DNA of 64,000 bases from NCBI GenBank assembly GCA_026706815.1, contig JAPOYA010000057.1:62001-126000 (forward strand), in the 5' to 3' direction. This stretch comes from Acidimicrobiaceae bacterium. Its GTDB lineage: Bacteria > Actinomycetota > Acidimicrobiia > Acidimicrobiales > Aldehydirespiratoraceae. Below, one piece after another: positions 28,800 through 37,216 of the stretch. The first letter of the stretch is position 1. Every line of letters starts with the position of its first letter. The notes below the pieces were generated by a model. It made no database searches. It saw only the letters and a program-made list of their open reading frames with translations, and had not been told where the DNA came from. The translations under genes and the position numbers were made by a program.

Positions 28800-29735
28800 T
28801 CATTGCTCCGAGGGCGCGACCCAGTCGCCGTCGAGGCGCATGGAGATGCCAGTGTCGTCTTCGATGCGTTTGACGACGTGCAGTTCGCCCACATCGGTTC
28901 CGTAGCGCGCAGCGGCCTGTTCGAACATCGCCTGCGCGGTGGCGGTCATCGGCAGATCCGTCTTCACGTTCTCGCCCAGTTCAACAAGGAGGCCCAGGTC
29001 TTTGATGCATAGATCGAGGGTGAACGAAGGGTCGTAGTGACCGGCGAAGACGCTTGGTGCGTCGTGACGGACGACGAAACTGTCGCCGACACTCTCTTTG
29101 ACGGCGTGCCACAGGGTTGCCAACTCAACACCGTTCGCCATCCCCATGGCGAATGCCTCCCCCAGTGCTGCGGCAGAAACGAACCAGAGTTGGTTGGTGA
29201 CGAGTTTCACGACATTTCCCGAACCGAGCGCACCACACGCAATCACCAGACCGAGGTTCTGCAGAACTTCGGTCGCCTCGGCAACGGGTTCGGAGTCGCC
29301 GGAGACAAACAGAGTCAGGGTGCCGTTGCGGGCGCCGTCCACCGCGCCTGTCACAGGTGAATCGACCACCCGCACGCCCGCGGGTGCCTGGCCGGCCAAT
29401 TCGATGATGAGATCCTTGCGGTTCGTGGTGAGATCCACCCAGATCGACCCCGGCTGCATCACGAAGAGCGCTCCGTCAGCGCCGGCCATCACAGCCTCGA
29501 CATGGCTGGGATGAGGGAGCGAAGTCAACAACAGGTCGACCTGAGCGGCGCACGCCGCGGCCGACTGCGCGGCCACCGCACCTTCACCGACCACCTCGCC
29601 CAGCACCGAATCGTTGATGTCGAAGGCGGTCACGTTGTAGCCCGCGGCGATCAGCTGGCGGCACATCGGCCGGCCCATGTTCCCGAGCCCGACGAAACCG
29701 ATTGACGGCAATCCGGTGTCTTCTGCGAGTTTCAA
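28800..29735 (-). CDS. beta-hydroxyacid dehydrogenase (3-hydroxyisobutyrate dehydrogenase family)
   Basis: The 311-residue NAD(P)-dependent enzyme has the dinucleotide motif IGFVGLGNMGRPMCRQL. It also has the substrate-binding DSPVTGAVDGARNGTLTL and the catalytic lysine in GSGNVVKLVTNQL. It oxidises a beta-hydroxy acid. The exact substrate is unknown but is presumably shared with the adjacent oxygenase. The TTG start follows an AGAGGTGAG Shine-Dalgarno 5 bases upstream, so it is leadered, unlike many neighbours. Confidence 0.9.
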   Translation of the reverse strand: MKLAEDTGLPSIGFVGLGNMGRPMCRQLIAAGYNVTAFDINDSVLGEVVGEGAVAAQSAAACAAQVDLLLTSLPHPSHVEAVMAGADGALFVMQPGSIWVDLTTNRKDLIIELAGQAPAGVRVVDSPVTGAVDGARNGTLTLFVSGDSEPVAEATEVLQNLGLVIACGALGSGNVVKLVTNQLWFVSAAALGEAFAMGMANGVELATLWHAVKESVGDSFVVRHDAPSVFAGHYDPSFTLDLCIKDLGLLVELGENVKTDLPMTATAQAMFEQAAARYGTDVGELHVVKRIEDDTGISMRLDGDWVAPSEQ

Positions 29736-29760
29736 GTTCTCACCTCTGAGGGGCGGGAGC

Positions 29761-30507
29761 TTAGCGCTTCAAACCCGCCCTTTTTGTCGCGACCGCGTGA
29801 GCCTCGTGCTCGAGCGCGTCGTCCAAGGGCTCGAGCTCGACTGCTGCCCCGGCATGGTCCAGAGCCCATCGCAGTAGGACGTCTGCCAGCCAGGGATTCT
29901 TGGGCAACAGCGGCCCGTGCAGATAGGTGCCGATCCGCCGACCCGACACAGCACCCTCGAAGCCGTCCTCGCCGTTGTTGCCATGGCCTTTCTCGACCCG
30001 CCCCAACGGAGCACACCCCGACCCCAGGCGGGTGCGGCCGGCATGATTCTCATAGCCCACCACCGTGCTGGCCCGGCCGTCCAGATCCACTGTGAGAACC
30101 ACATCGCCGATGAGCCTGTCACGACTCGCCGCCGTCTCCAGATCCAACAGGCCGGTGCCGGGCATCCTCTTGCCGTCGGCTGCCGTGTAGCTGTGGCCCA
30201 TGAGCTGATAACCGCCGCAAACGGCCAGCACGACGGCGCCGCTGTCGGCTGCCCGCCGCAGCGAATCGGCCTTGGCGGCCAAGTCCTCAGCCACCAGCCA
30301 TTGATCGCGGTCCTGTCCACCCCCCAGGTAGTACAGATTGCAGTCTTCGGGCATCTCGTCGCCCAGGCCGACCTCTGTCACCTCCAAGGCCATGCCCCGC
30401 CACTCCAAACGGCGCCGGAACACTGCGATGTTGCCGCGGTCCGCATAGATGTTCAGATGGTCGGGATACAGGTGCCCGAGCCTGACTGTGGGACGGCCCC
30501 CGCTCAT
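29761..30507 (-). CDS. gatD: lipid II isoglutaminyl synthase, glutaminase subunit
   Basis: GatD frees ammonia from glutamine for MurT, which amidates the D-Glu of lipid II stem peptides. The 248-residue class I (CobB/CobQ-like) amidotransferase has the nucleophile C97 in LAVCGGYQLMG and H197 in TYLHGPLLPKNP. It opens with the family GHLYPDHLNIYADRGN. The start overlaps the murT stop by 4 bases, the arrangement found in other Gram-positives. It is distinct from the tRNA amidotransferase GatCAB encoded earlier. Confidence 0.93.
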   Translation of the reverse strand: MSGGRPTVRLGHLYPDHLNIYADRGNIAVFRRRLEWRGMALEVTEVGLGDEMPEDCNLYYLGGGQDRDQWLVAEDLAAKADSLRRAADSGAVVLAVCGGYQLMGHSYTAADGKRMPGTGLLDLETAASRDRLIGDVVLTVDLDGRASTVVGYENHAGRTRLGSGCAPLGRVEKGHGNNGEDGFEGAVSGRRIGTYLHGPLLPKNPWLADVLLRWALDHAGAAVELEPLDDALEHEAHAVATKRAGLKR

Positions 30508-31889
30508 TCGTCCTCCCAGAATTCGGGCACAAGCCCGCGGTCGGCGAGAACCCGGCGGAGATCGAGCATCGCGGTGTAGGTGGGCAGCACATAGACGCGC
30601 CCGTCGGGCCCGCAGGCGGCCAGAGCCGCATCGAAGGCCGCGGCAGGTTCAGGCACCACCGAGAAATCGGCCGGGCCCCCTGTTGCGTAGCGGAACCGCA
30701 GGGCCAGGTCGTGGGCCCGAGTCCCCCCCAGTGTGAGCGACGCCGGCCGGTCGCCTTCGAGCAGGAGTTCGTAGTCCACGTCCCAGATCCAGGAGACGTC
30801 TTGGCCGTCAGCGGTGCGGTCGTTGAGGAGCAGCAGCAGGTGCAGCGGACGGTTGTCGTTCAACACCATGCGGATGTTCTCGTTGGCCCCGGCGGGGTTC
30901 TTGGCCAGCAGCGTGGTCACGCGCCGGGTGCCCACGTCGATGTGCTCGGCCCGGCCGAAAGCCGCCCCTCGCTCAGCCAGTGCCCCGCTGATGGTCGCCG
31001 GTGCGACTCCGACAGCAAGAGCGGTGGCCACAGCTGCGACCGCGTTGTAGGTGTTGGGCAGACCGGGCAGGAGCAGCGATATCTCCAGCCGACCTGAGGG
31101 ACCGGCGACGGCCATCTGCTGACCGTCCATGCCGTTGAGCTCCACGTTCACGGCTTTCACGTCGGGCTGCGGCCGGGTGAGACCGCACGACGGGCAGGCC
31201 CACTGCCCGAGATGGCCGATGGTGATCATCTGATATTGCAGCGGCGAGCCGCAGCGGCGGCAGTCGGTGTTGTCCGCAGCGTGGGGGAGCGCCTCCCTCC
31301 CTTGGCGCGGGTCCTCGATCCCGTAAGCGACAGAGTCGGGGTGGTCTGCAGCGATTTCAGCCAGGGCCGGGTCGTCTGCGTTGTAGACCAGGGTGGTGCC
31401 GGGTTCCAGATCGGCGATCATGGACCGCCATCTGTGGGCCAAGTGCTCCAGTTCGCCGTAGCGGTCGAGTTGGTCGCGGAACAGGTTCATCAGGACCACG
31501 ACTCTCGGGCGTGTCTGCTCCACCAGATTCGGCAGGACGGCCTCGTCCACCTCGAACAGGGCGATGTCGGGCGCCTCGGCGTCGAGCAGGGCGGTCGCCA
31601 CACCTCGCTGGAGGTTGGAGCCGGCGGTGTTGGCCGCGACCTGAGCCCCCGACGCGTCGAGCGCTGCGCGAATGAGTCTGGCTGTGGTGGTCTTCCCGTT
31701 CGTGCCCGACAGCAGGATCACGCCGTCGGGAACGGCCCGCGCCAGCTCCGCGGTGGCTTGGGGGCGAAGCCGGTTGAGCAGCAGACCCGGCAGGGTCGTC
31801 CCCCCGCCCCGACCGAGCAGGCGTGACAGGCGACCGGCTGTGCGAGCCGCTGATGCAGCCGGCCGGAGGGGCAGGGACGGATGCTTCAT
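30504..31889 (-). CDS. murT: lipid II isoglutaminyl synthase, Mur ligase subunit
   Basis: MurT activates the alpha-carboxyl of D-Glu in lipid II and receives ammonia from GatD. The 461-residue protein has the Mur ligase P-loop GTNGKTT at 62-68, an embedded Cys4 zinc ribbon (CRRCGS then CPSCG, about 207-235) and the C-terminal DUF1727 domain. That domain has WIWDVDYELL and VLPTYTAMLDLR. The zinc ribbon is characteristic of MurT compared with other Mur ligases. The pair points to amidated peptidoglycan. Confidence 0.94.
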   Translation of the reverse strand: MKHPSLPLRPAASAARTAGRLSRLLGRGGGTTLPGLLLNRLRPQATAELARAVPDGVILLSGTNGKTTTARLIRAALDASGAQVAANTAGSNLQRGVATALLDAEAPDIALFEVDEAVLPNLVEQTRPRVVVLMNLFRDQLDRYGELEHLAHRWRSMIADLEPGTTLVYNADDPALAEIAADHPDSVAYGIEDPRQGREALPHAADNTDCRRCGSPLQYQMITIGHLGQWACPSCGLTRPQPDVKAVNVELNGMDGQQMAVAGPSGRLEISLLLPGLPNTYNAVAAVATALAVGVAPATISGALAERGAAFGRAEHIDVGTRRVTTLLAKNPAGANENIRMVLNDNRPLHLLLLLNDRTADGQDVSWIWDVDYELLLEGDRPASLTLGGTRAHDLALRFRYATGGPADFSVVPEPAAAFDAALAACGPDGRVYVLPTYTAMLDLRRVLADRGLVPEFWEDE

Positions 31890-32086
31890 CGGAGCAGAAT
31901 CGGTGTCCTCGGTCTAGGACATGGACGGTTACCGGGCATTTCGGCTGCTTTGGTCCTTCGCGGGAGGCGGTCAATCGCCGAATCTATCGGCGGAAGACGA
32001 GGCATTGGGAGCGCCCGACTCTGGGTGAACCCTCTAAAGTTGATCTTCGGGTAATCCCACGAGAGAATCCGCGTGAGGAGTGGAAC

Positions 32087-33229
32087 ATGCCAGTCGGGCG
32101 CACGGAGGTTCACAAGAGCGCATCGCCTCGCGCGTCTCCCGCGAAGGGCGCGCTGTCTTCGGGTGTGCTGTCTCCGTTTCCTGAAGGCTGGTATTTCGTC
32201 GCAAGCCGTCGGCGCTTGGAGAAGGCGAAGTTGATCAAAAAGACCTGGATGGGCGAGGAGGTTGTCGTCTGGTGCGACGACAGAGGAGTTGTCTGCGTCT
32301 CAGAAGCACACTGCCCCCACTTGGGAGCTGATCTGGGCCCTGACGCCGGGGGATGCGTGCGCGACGGCCGACTGGTCTGCCCCTTCCACGGGTTCGAGTA
32401 CGACAGCGGCGGACAGTGCGTGGCCAACCCTCTCGGCCCCCCGCCGAAAGCGGCGCGGCTGGCGGTGTTCGAGACGAAGGAGATCGCCGGCCTGATCTTC
32501 GCGTGGTGGGGCAGCGGCGGCCGGCGACCGCAGTGGGACCTTCCCGCGGAGGAGCTGTGCCAAGTCGGTTGGAGCAGCCCCCGTCTGTGGACGATCCGTT
32601 TCCCCGGCCATCCTCAGGAGACGACGGAGAACTCGGTCGACCTGGCCCATCTGCGCTATGTCCACGGCTACGACAGTGTGAGCCGCGTCGATCCTTTGGA
32701 GGTCGACGGGCACTTCCTGCGGAGTCGCTTCGACTTCACCACCACCCGCAGGATCGCGAGACTGGGGCGCTTTCGTCTCAGCGTCTCCGCCAATGCCTTG
32801 ATCCACGGTCTGGGCTACTCGTTCGTGGAGGTGCGCGAGCACACGATTGGACTTGATATACGCCTCTGGATATTGGCGTCACCCGTGGACGGTGCTCACA
32901 TCGATCTGACCGTGGTGTCCCAGACCGGGCCTGTGCACAGCCCGAATCGGCCGATTGCGGGTCTGGCATTCCTCCCGCAGAGGATGCGCGCGCCCGTCAT
33001 CAACAGGTTCATCGCCTATTTCGAGAAGCGGGACGTACTCCAGGACGTGCCGATCTGGAGCCGCAAGCAGTACCGTCTCCGCCCTCGCCTGTCGCGTGCC
33101 GACGGCGAGATCATGAAGTTCCGCGCCTACTGCGCGCAGTTCTATCCGGAACCGTCGCCAGCGGCAACCGAATCACCAGTGGCAGAGAACCTTGAGGTCG
33201 CAGCCGACCGTCCGTCCCTCGACGTCTGA
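32087..33229 (+). CDS. Rieske non-heme iron oxygenase
   Basis: The 380-residue protein has a Rieske [2Fe-2S] domain (about 25-130) with CPHLGADLGP and CPFHGFEY giving the C-x-H...C-x-x-H ligands. The catalytic domain carries the mononuclear iron motif ENSVDLAHLRYVH. The overall layout and the C-terminal KFRAYCAQFY resemble KshA and DAF-36/Neverland steroid oxygenases, which is an inference. ATG 32087 is chosen because GAGGAG lies 6 bases upstream. The 197 bases between murT and this gene hold that site and no other clear signal. The reductase partner is not encoded nearby. Confidence 0.9.
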   Translation: MPVGRTEVHKSASPRASPAKGALSSGVLSPFPEGWYFVASRRRLEKAKLIKKTWMGEEVVVWCDDRGVVCVSEAHCPHLGADLGPDAGGCVRDGRLVCPFHGFEYDSGGQCVANPLGPPPKAARLAVFETKEIAGLIFAWWGSGGRRPQWDLPAEELCQVGWSSPRLWTIRFPGHPQETTENSVDLAHLRYVHGYDSVSRVDPLEVDGHFLRSRFDFTTTRRIARLGRFRLSVSANALIHGLGYSFVEVREHTIGLDIRLWILASPVDGAHIDLTVVSQTGPVHSPNRPIAGLAFLPQRMRAPVINRFIAYFEKRDVLQDVPIWSRKQYRLRPRLSRADGEIMKFRAYCAQFYPEPSPAATESPVAENLEVAADRPSLDV

Positions 33230-33246
33230 CAAGGAGACAGCAGGCA

Positions 33247-34635
33247 ATGACAAGCAAAGAGACATCGGGGCCGCCGCGGAGGATTGCGATTATCGGCGGA
33301 GGCGTTTCGGGCCTGGGCGCCGCGTGGGCGCTGAACCATCATCCGGATCGCTTCGACATCCGGCTGTTCGAGGCCGCAGACCGACTCGGCGGCAATGCGA
33401 TAACCGCGGACATGCCCCAAGAGGACGGCACCTCGATTCCTTTCGACATTTCGGTTACCGCCTGTATCCCGTCGGTCTACCAGCACATACTGCTGCTGTT
33501 GGAGCAGTTCGACATCGACCTGGTCGAAACCAGGTTCAGCTACAGCGTCAAATACGACGGGCGGATATACGCCCACGATTTCGACTCGGAGATTCGTGAG
33601 CAACTGCAACCCGAGATCGAGAAGTTTCAGCGGATACTGCGGCGGCTCAAGAGGTTCGGCTGGCTGAGCCGGTCACCGTCCAAGGCGCTCAACGCGCTCA
33701 ACCCGTTCAATTACATCAGCATGGGCACGATTCTGAACTTGGGCGGGTTCTCAGGTGATTTCCGATACAAGGTCCTCAAGCCCATGTTCGTCAATTTCTT
33801 GATGGCGACGAACGTGTTCGACATGCCCGCTGCTCTGTTCGCGCGGTATCTGGAGTTCTTCGATATCGAGTCTGCCACGCCCATGCAGACCTGGGACCAG
33901 GGAACACGGCGGATCTACGAACACCTGTCCGCTGATTTCCGGGACAAGATCCACCTGAACCGGCCTGTGTACAAGGTGTACCGGTCAGAGTCCGAGGTCG
34001 TGGTCGAAGACGGAGAGGGTGTTCGTGAGACGTTCGACGAGGTGATCTTCGCCTGCAACGCGAATCAGACCCTGATGATCCTCGACAACCCCACGAGATT
34101 CGAGCGTTGGCTGCTGTCGTCGATCCGCTACGAGAGTGAACTCCACAACCACACAATCGTGCATTCGGACTCGTCGGTGCTTCCGGACAACGAGGCGAGG
34201 CCCTTAGCGACCCGCAGCAACCACATCGAGCAGTACGGGACCAGACCCGACAACTACGAGATCACCTACATCATGCACAACCAGCAGCCCTGGGCCAACC
34301 GGTCCGACAAGCCGTGCCTGGTGACCTACAACCCGATCACCCCGATCGACGAGGCGAGAATCGTCAAGAGGTGGTGGTTCCAGCACATTGTCCACGACGT
34401 GCGCCACGTCACCCTGGTCGTCAATTCGTTCCGCTTCGTCCAAGGCCGCAGACGCACCTGGCACTGCGGCGCTCACACCCTGATCAACAGCCAGGAGACC
34501 TGCTTTGTGAGTGGGCTCGCCGCGGCCACACAGCTCGGAGCGGACTATCCCTTCGACGATCCCGAGGCCAAGCGGTTGTTCAACTACTACGGCAGCATCC
34601 TGCACGGCGTACGATTCCGGAAGGTAAAACGCTGA
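33247..34635 (+). CDS. FAD-dependent amine-oxidase-like oxidoreductase (COG2907 type)
   Basis: The 462-residue protein has the FAD-binding IAIIGGGVSGLGAAWAL at about 14-30, followed by the ADRLGGNA motif and a C-terminal NSQETCFVSGLAAATQLGADYPF typical of the FAD-binding end. It belongs to the amine oxidase/phytoene desaturase-like superfamily. Relatives of the COG2907 type often sit next to fatty-acid-modifying enzymes. It starts 17 bases after the Rieske gene with a GGAG-type site, so the two are an operon. It could desaturate or oxidise the same substrate. Confidence 0.82.
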   Translation: MTSKETSGPPRRIAIIGGGVSGLGAAWALNHHPDRFDIRLFEAADRLGGNAITADMPQEDGTSIPFDISVTACIPSVYQHILLLLEQFDIDLVETRFSYSVKYDGRIYAHDFDSEIREQLQPEIEKFQRILRRLKRFGWLSRSPSKALNALNPFNYISMGTILNLGGFSGDFRYKVLKPMFVNFLMATNVFDMPAALFARYLEFFDIESATPMQTWDQGTRRIYEHLSADFRDKIHLNRPVYKVYRSESEVVVEDGEGVRETFDEVIFACNANQTLMILDNPTRFERWLLSSIRYESELHNHTIVHSDSSVLPDNEARPLATRSNHIEQYGTRPDNYEITYIMHNQQPWANRSDKPCLVTYNPITPIDEARIVKRWWFQHIVHDVRHVTLVVNSFRFVQGRRRTWHCGAHTLINSQETCFVSGLAAATQLGADYPFDDPEAKRLFNYYGSILHGVRFRKVKR

Positions 34636-34708
34636 GCGCCGTGAGCCTTTCGGTCGTCGGGGCGGGGATTTCGGAAGCATTGTGGCTCAGAAGGTACAGT
34701 GACGCGCC

Positions 34709-37207
34709 ATGAGACGACTGCTCGACAGGTTCAGCCGGCTGGTCACCGTCCGTCCGTACATCACGATCCTGGTCCTGTTGCTCATCACGGTCGGTCTGGC
34801 CGCAGGAGCGGCGCAGCGGGCTGAGCCGATCGAGAGCGCGTCTTTGGAGTTCCTGCCTCCTGACAGCGACTACCTCGCTGCGGTCAATGAGCTCGAGGAG
34901 TTCTTCGGCGAGGCCGGCGACGTCAGCGTTGTGACGCTGGTGTTCCGGGGTGAGGCGTTCACGCCCGCGGGACTCACCCAGATCGACGCGCTGGTCGACG
35001 ACATCGTCGCCGAACCCGAGGTGGTGGAGTTGCTTGCGCACCCCGACGCGGTCATCGCGCCGAGCACGCTGTTTGAGGCGGCCGGAGTCAGCGACTTCAC
35101 GTCGATCTCACAAGCCGAGATCGACGCCGTTGTCAGCGCTCCTGAGCTTGCCGGGGCATTCGCGGCGATGAGCGGGAACGACGCGGACGGCACCTCGGTC
35201 GCGGTGTCGACCGTCAGGGTGCGCGACACCGGCGACGAGCGAGTCGTGAAGGCCGAGCGGACGATCAACGATCTGGCGAGCGCATCGCAAGGACCGCTGC
35301 GGGCCGGCAGCGTTTCGCTGGTCGTGATCGAAGACGAGTACAAGGAGGCCACCGAGTCGGGAATGGCGCCCTTGATCGGGCTGACACTGCTGTTGATCGC
35401 GGCGCTGATCCTGTTGTTCATGCGCACACTGTCGGACCTGCTGCTCACACTCACCGGCCTGATCTTCTCGGTGACCTGGATTGTCGGGGCAGAGGGCTGG
35501 CTCGGGCCCAATGCGCTAGGCTGGATCGGCCCTCCGAGCGCGCTTTCGGCGATGGTTCCGATCATCATGATCAGCCTCACGGTGGACTATGCGATCCAGG
35601 CAGTCTCGCACTACCGCGAGCAGCGCGTCGAAGGCGAGTCGGTGCTCCAAGCGGTTCGAATCGGGTTGCGCAACGTCGCTGTTCCCCTGCTGCTGGCCGC
35701 GGTGACCACGATCGCCGGCTTCCTGGCGAACCTGTTCTCTCCGATCGGGGTGGTCGGCGACTTCGGCATCGTCTCCGGTCTGGGCGTCGGGCTGAGCCTG
35801 ATTGTGATGTTGACGCTGGTCCCGGCCGGGCGGACGATCGTCGACCGCAGGCGCGAGGCACGAGGCAAGTTGGCGCCTCCCCGTTTGGTGTCGAGTGCGT
35901 TGCCCGGCATCGAGAGCGCAGCTGAAAAGCTTGGAACAGCAGTAGCACGCCGCCCGGCGGTCTATCTCGTCGCTGTGCTCGGCGTGACGATCTGGTTGGG
36001 GTTCGCGGCTACGGGACTCAATTCGGAGTTCACCATCCGCGACATCCTGCCCCGCGACGGCGACGTGTTGAAGGATCTGGAGACGCTTGAAGCATCCGTC
36101 GGCGGTTCGACGGAGTTGGCAAGCGTGTTGGTGCGAGCTGAGGCGACCGAAACCCGCACCCTGTTGAATGTCCGCGATCTTGAGGCTGCGTTCGCAGACG
36201 AGCGTCGCCGCCCTTCCGCCGCCGCTGGGCCGATGGCGGAATCGTACGGGTCGCTGCTGCGCGACTGGGCTCACGACAGCGGAGTGCCAGGCGACAAGTT
36301 CGACTCGGAACTGGCAGGGCTCTTCACAAAGGCGTCTTCAGGAGTGCGGCTCGACTCTGCTCTGATGGAGCAGATCTTCGCAGAACTCGAAGCCCGGGAT
36401 CCTGGTTTCGCAACGGTTCTGGTCAACAACCCCGAGGGGGTCGACTCCATACTCCTGCAGTTCCCCACCTACACCGATGACCCCGGATCGGCGGTTTTGG
36501 TCCAAGAGGACATCGAACGGCTCTGGGACGGCGATGACGACGGCATCACTGTGATTTCACAGAGCGTCCTCGGGGTCACGATCACCGATCTGATCACGTC
36601 GGGCCAGACGGAGGCGATCAGCTCGACCGTCGCCGTGGCTCTCAGCATCACCGCTCTGTTCTTCTGGGTCACGCTGCGCCGCCCGGTGTTGGGGGTCGTG
36701 GCGGTCGGACCGATCGTCCTGGTGCTGATCTGGGTGCTGGGAACGATGGCCCTGCTGGGAATCCCCTACTCGCTGATCACCTCGATGATCACCGCGCTCT
36801 CGATAGGCATCGGGGTGGACTACACGATCCACATGATCCATCGCTACCAGGAGGAGTTCGCCCGAGTGCGCAACCCGGAGAAGGCGGCGATTCGCACGCT
36901 GGCCACCACTGGTTCGGCGCTGCTCGGCTCAGCGCTGACCACGGCGCTGGGGTTCAGCTTGCTGATCTTCTCACCGCTCGAGGGGTTTCAGCAGTTCGGG
37001 ATCACCTCGGCGATCACGATCGGCTATTCGCTGCTCGTCTCGATCCTGGTGGTGCCGCCGGCGATGACCGTCTGGGGCGCATACGAGAACATGCGTCTGC
37101 GCTCGTCGATGCAGAGCCTGTGGGACGACCTAGATGTTGCGATCGAGGACGTACACAGCCGTCACGATGAGAAACGTGCCGACGAGAAGGGCGCCGATGG
37201 GTGCTGA
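34709..37207 (+). CDS. MMPL/RND superfamily lipid exporter-like protein
   Basis: The 832-residue protein has the RND/MMPL topology. One N-terminal helix is followed by a large extracytoplasmic domain (about 40-215), five helices, a second large loop (about 430-635) and five or six more helices. SLTVDYAIQAVSHYREQ and SIGIGVDYTIHMIHRYQEE are the paired MMPL/SSD-type helix-4 motifs with the proton-relay Asp. Such pumps export lipids, hopanoids or siderophores. It follows the Rieske/FAD genes by 73 bases and has a TACAGT box 8 bases before its ATG. Confidence 0.9.
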   Translation: MRRLLDRFSRLVTVRPYITILVLLLITVGLAAGAAQRAEPIESASLEFLPPDSDYLAAVNELEEFFGEAGDVSVVTLVFRGEAFTPAGLTQIDALVDDIVAEPEVVELLAHPDAVIAPSTLFEAAGVSDFTSISQAEIDAVVSAPELAGAFAAMSGNDADGTSVAVSTVRVRDTGDERVVKAERTINDLASASQGPLRAGSVSLVVIEDEYKEATESGMAPLIGLTLLLIAALILLFMRTLSDLLLTLTGLIFSVTWIVGAEGWLGPNALGWIGPPSALSAMVPIIMISLTVDYAIQAVSHYREQRVEGESVLQAVRIGLRNVAVPLLLAAVTTIAGFLANLFSPIGVVGDFGIVSGLGVGLSLIVMLTLVPAGRTIVDRRREARGKLAPPRLVSSALPGIESAAEKLGTAVARRPAVYLVAVLGVTIWLGFAATGLNSEFTIRDILPRDGDVLKDLETLEASVGGSTELASVLVRAEATETRTLLNVRDLEAAFADERRRPSAAAGPMAESYGSLLRDWAHDSGVPGDKFDSELAGLFTKASSGVRLDSALMEQIFAELEARDPGFATVLVNNPEGVDSILLQFPTYTDDPGSAVLVQEDIERLWDGDDDGITVISQSVLGVTITDLITSGQTEAISSTVAVALSITALFFWVTLRRPVLGVVAVGPIVLVLIWVLGTMALLGIPYSLITSMITALSIGIGVDYTIHMIHRYQEEFARVRNPEKAAIRTLATTGSALLGSALTTALGFSLLIFSPLEGFQQFGITSAITIGYSLLVSILVVPPAMTVWGAYENMRLRSSMQSLWDDLDVAIEDVHSRHDEKRADEKGADGC

Positions 37208-37216
37208 GCCGGCGCC

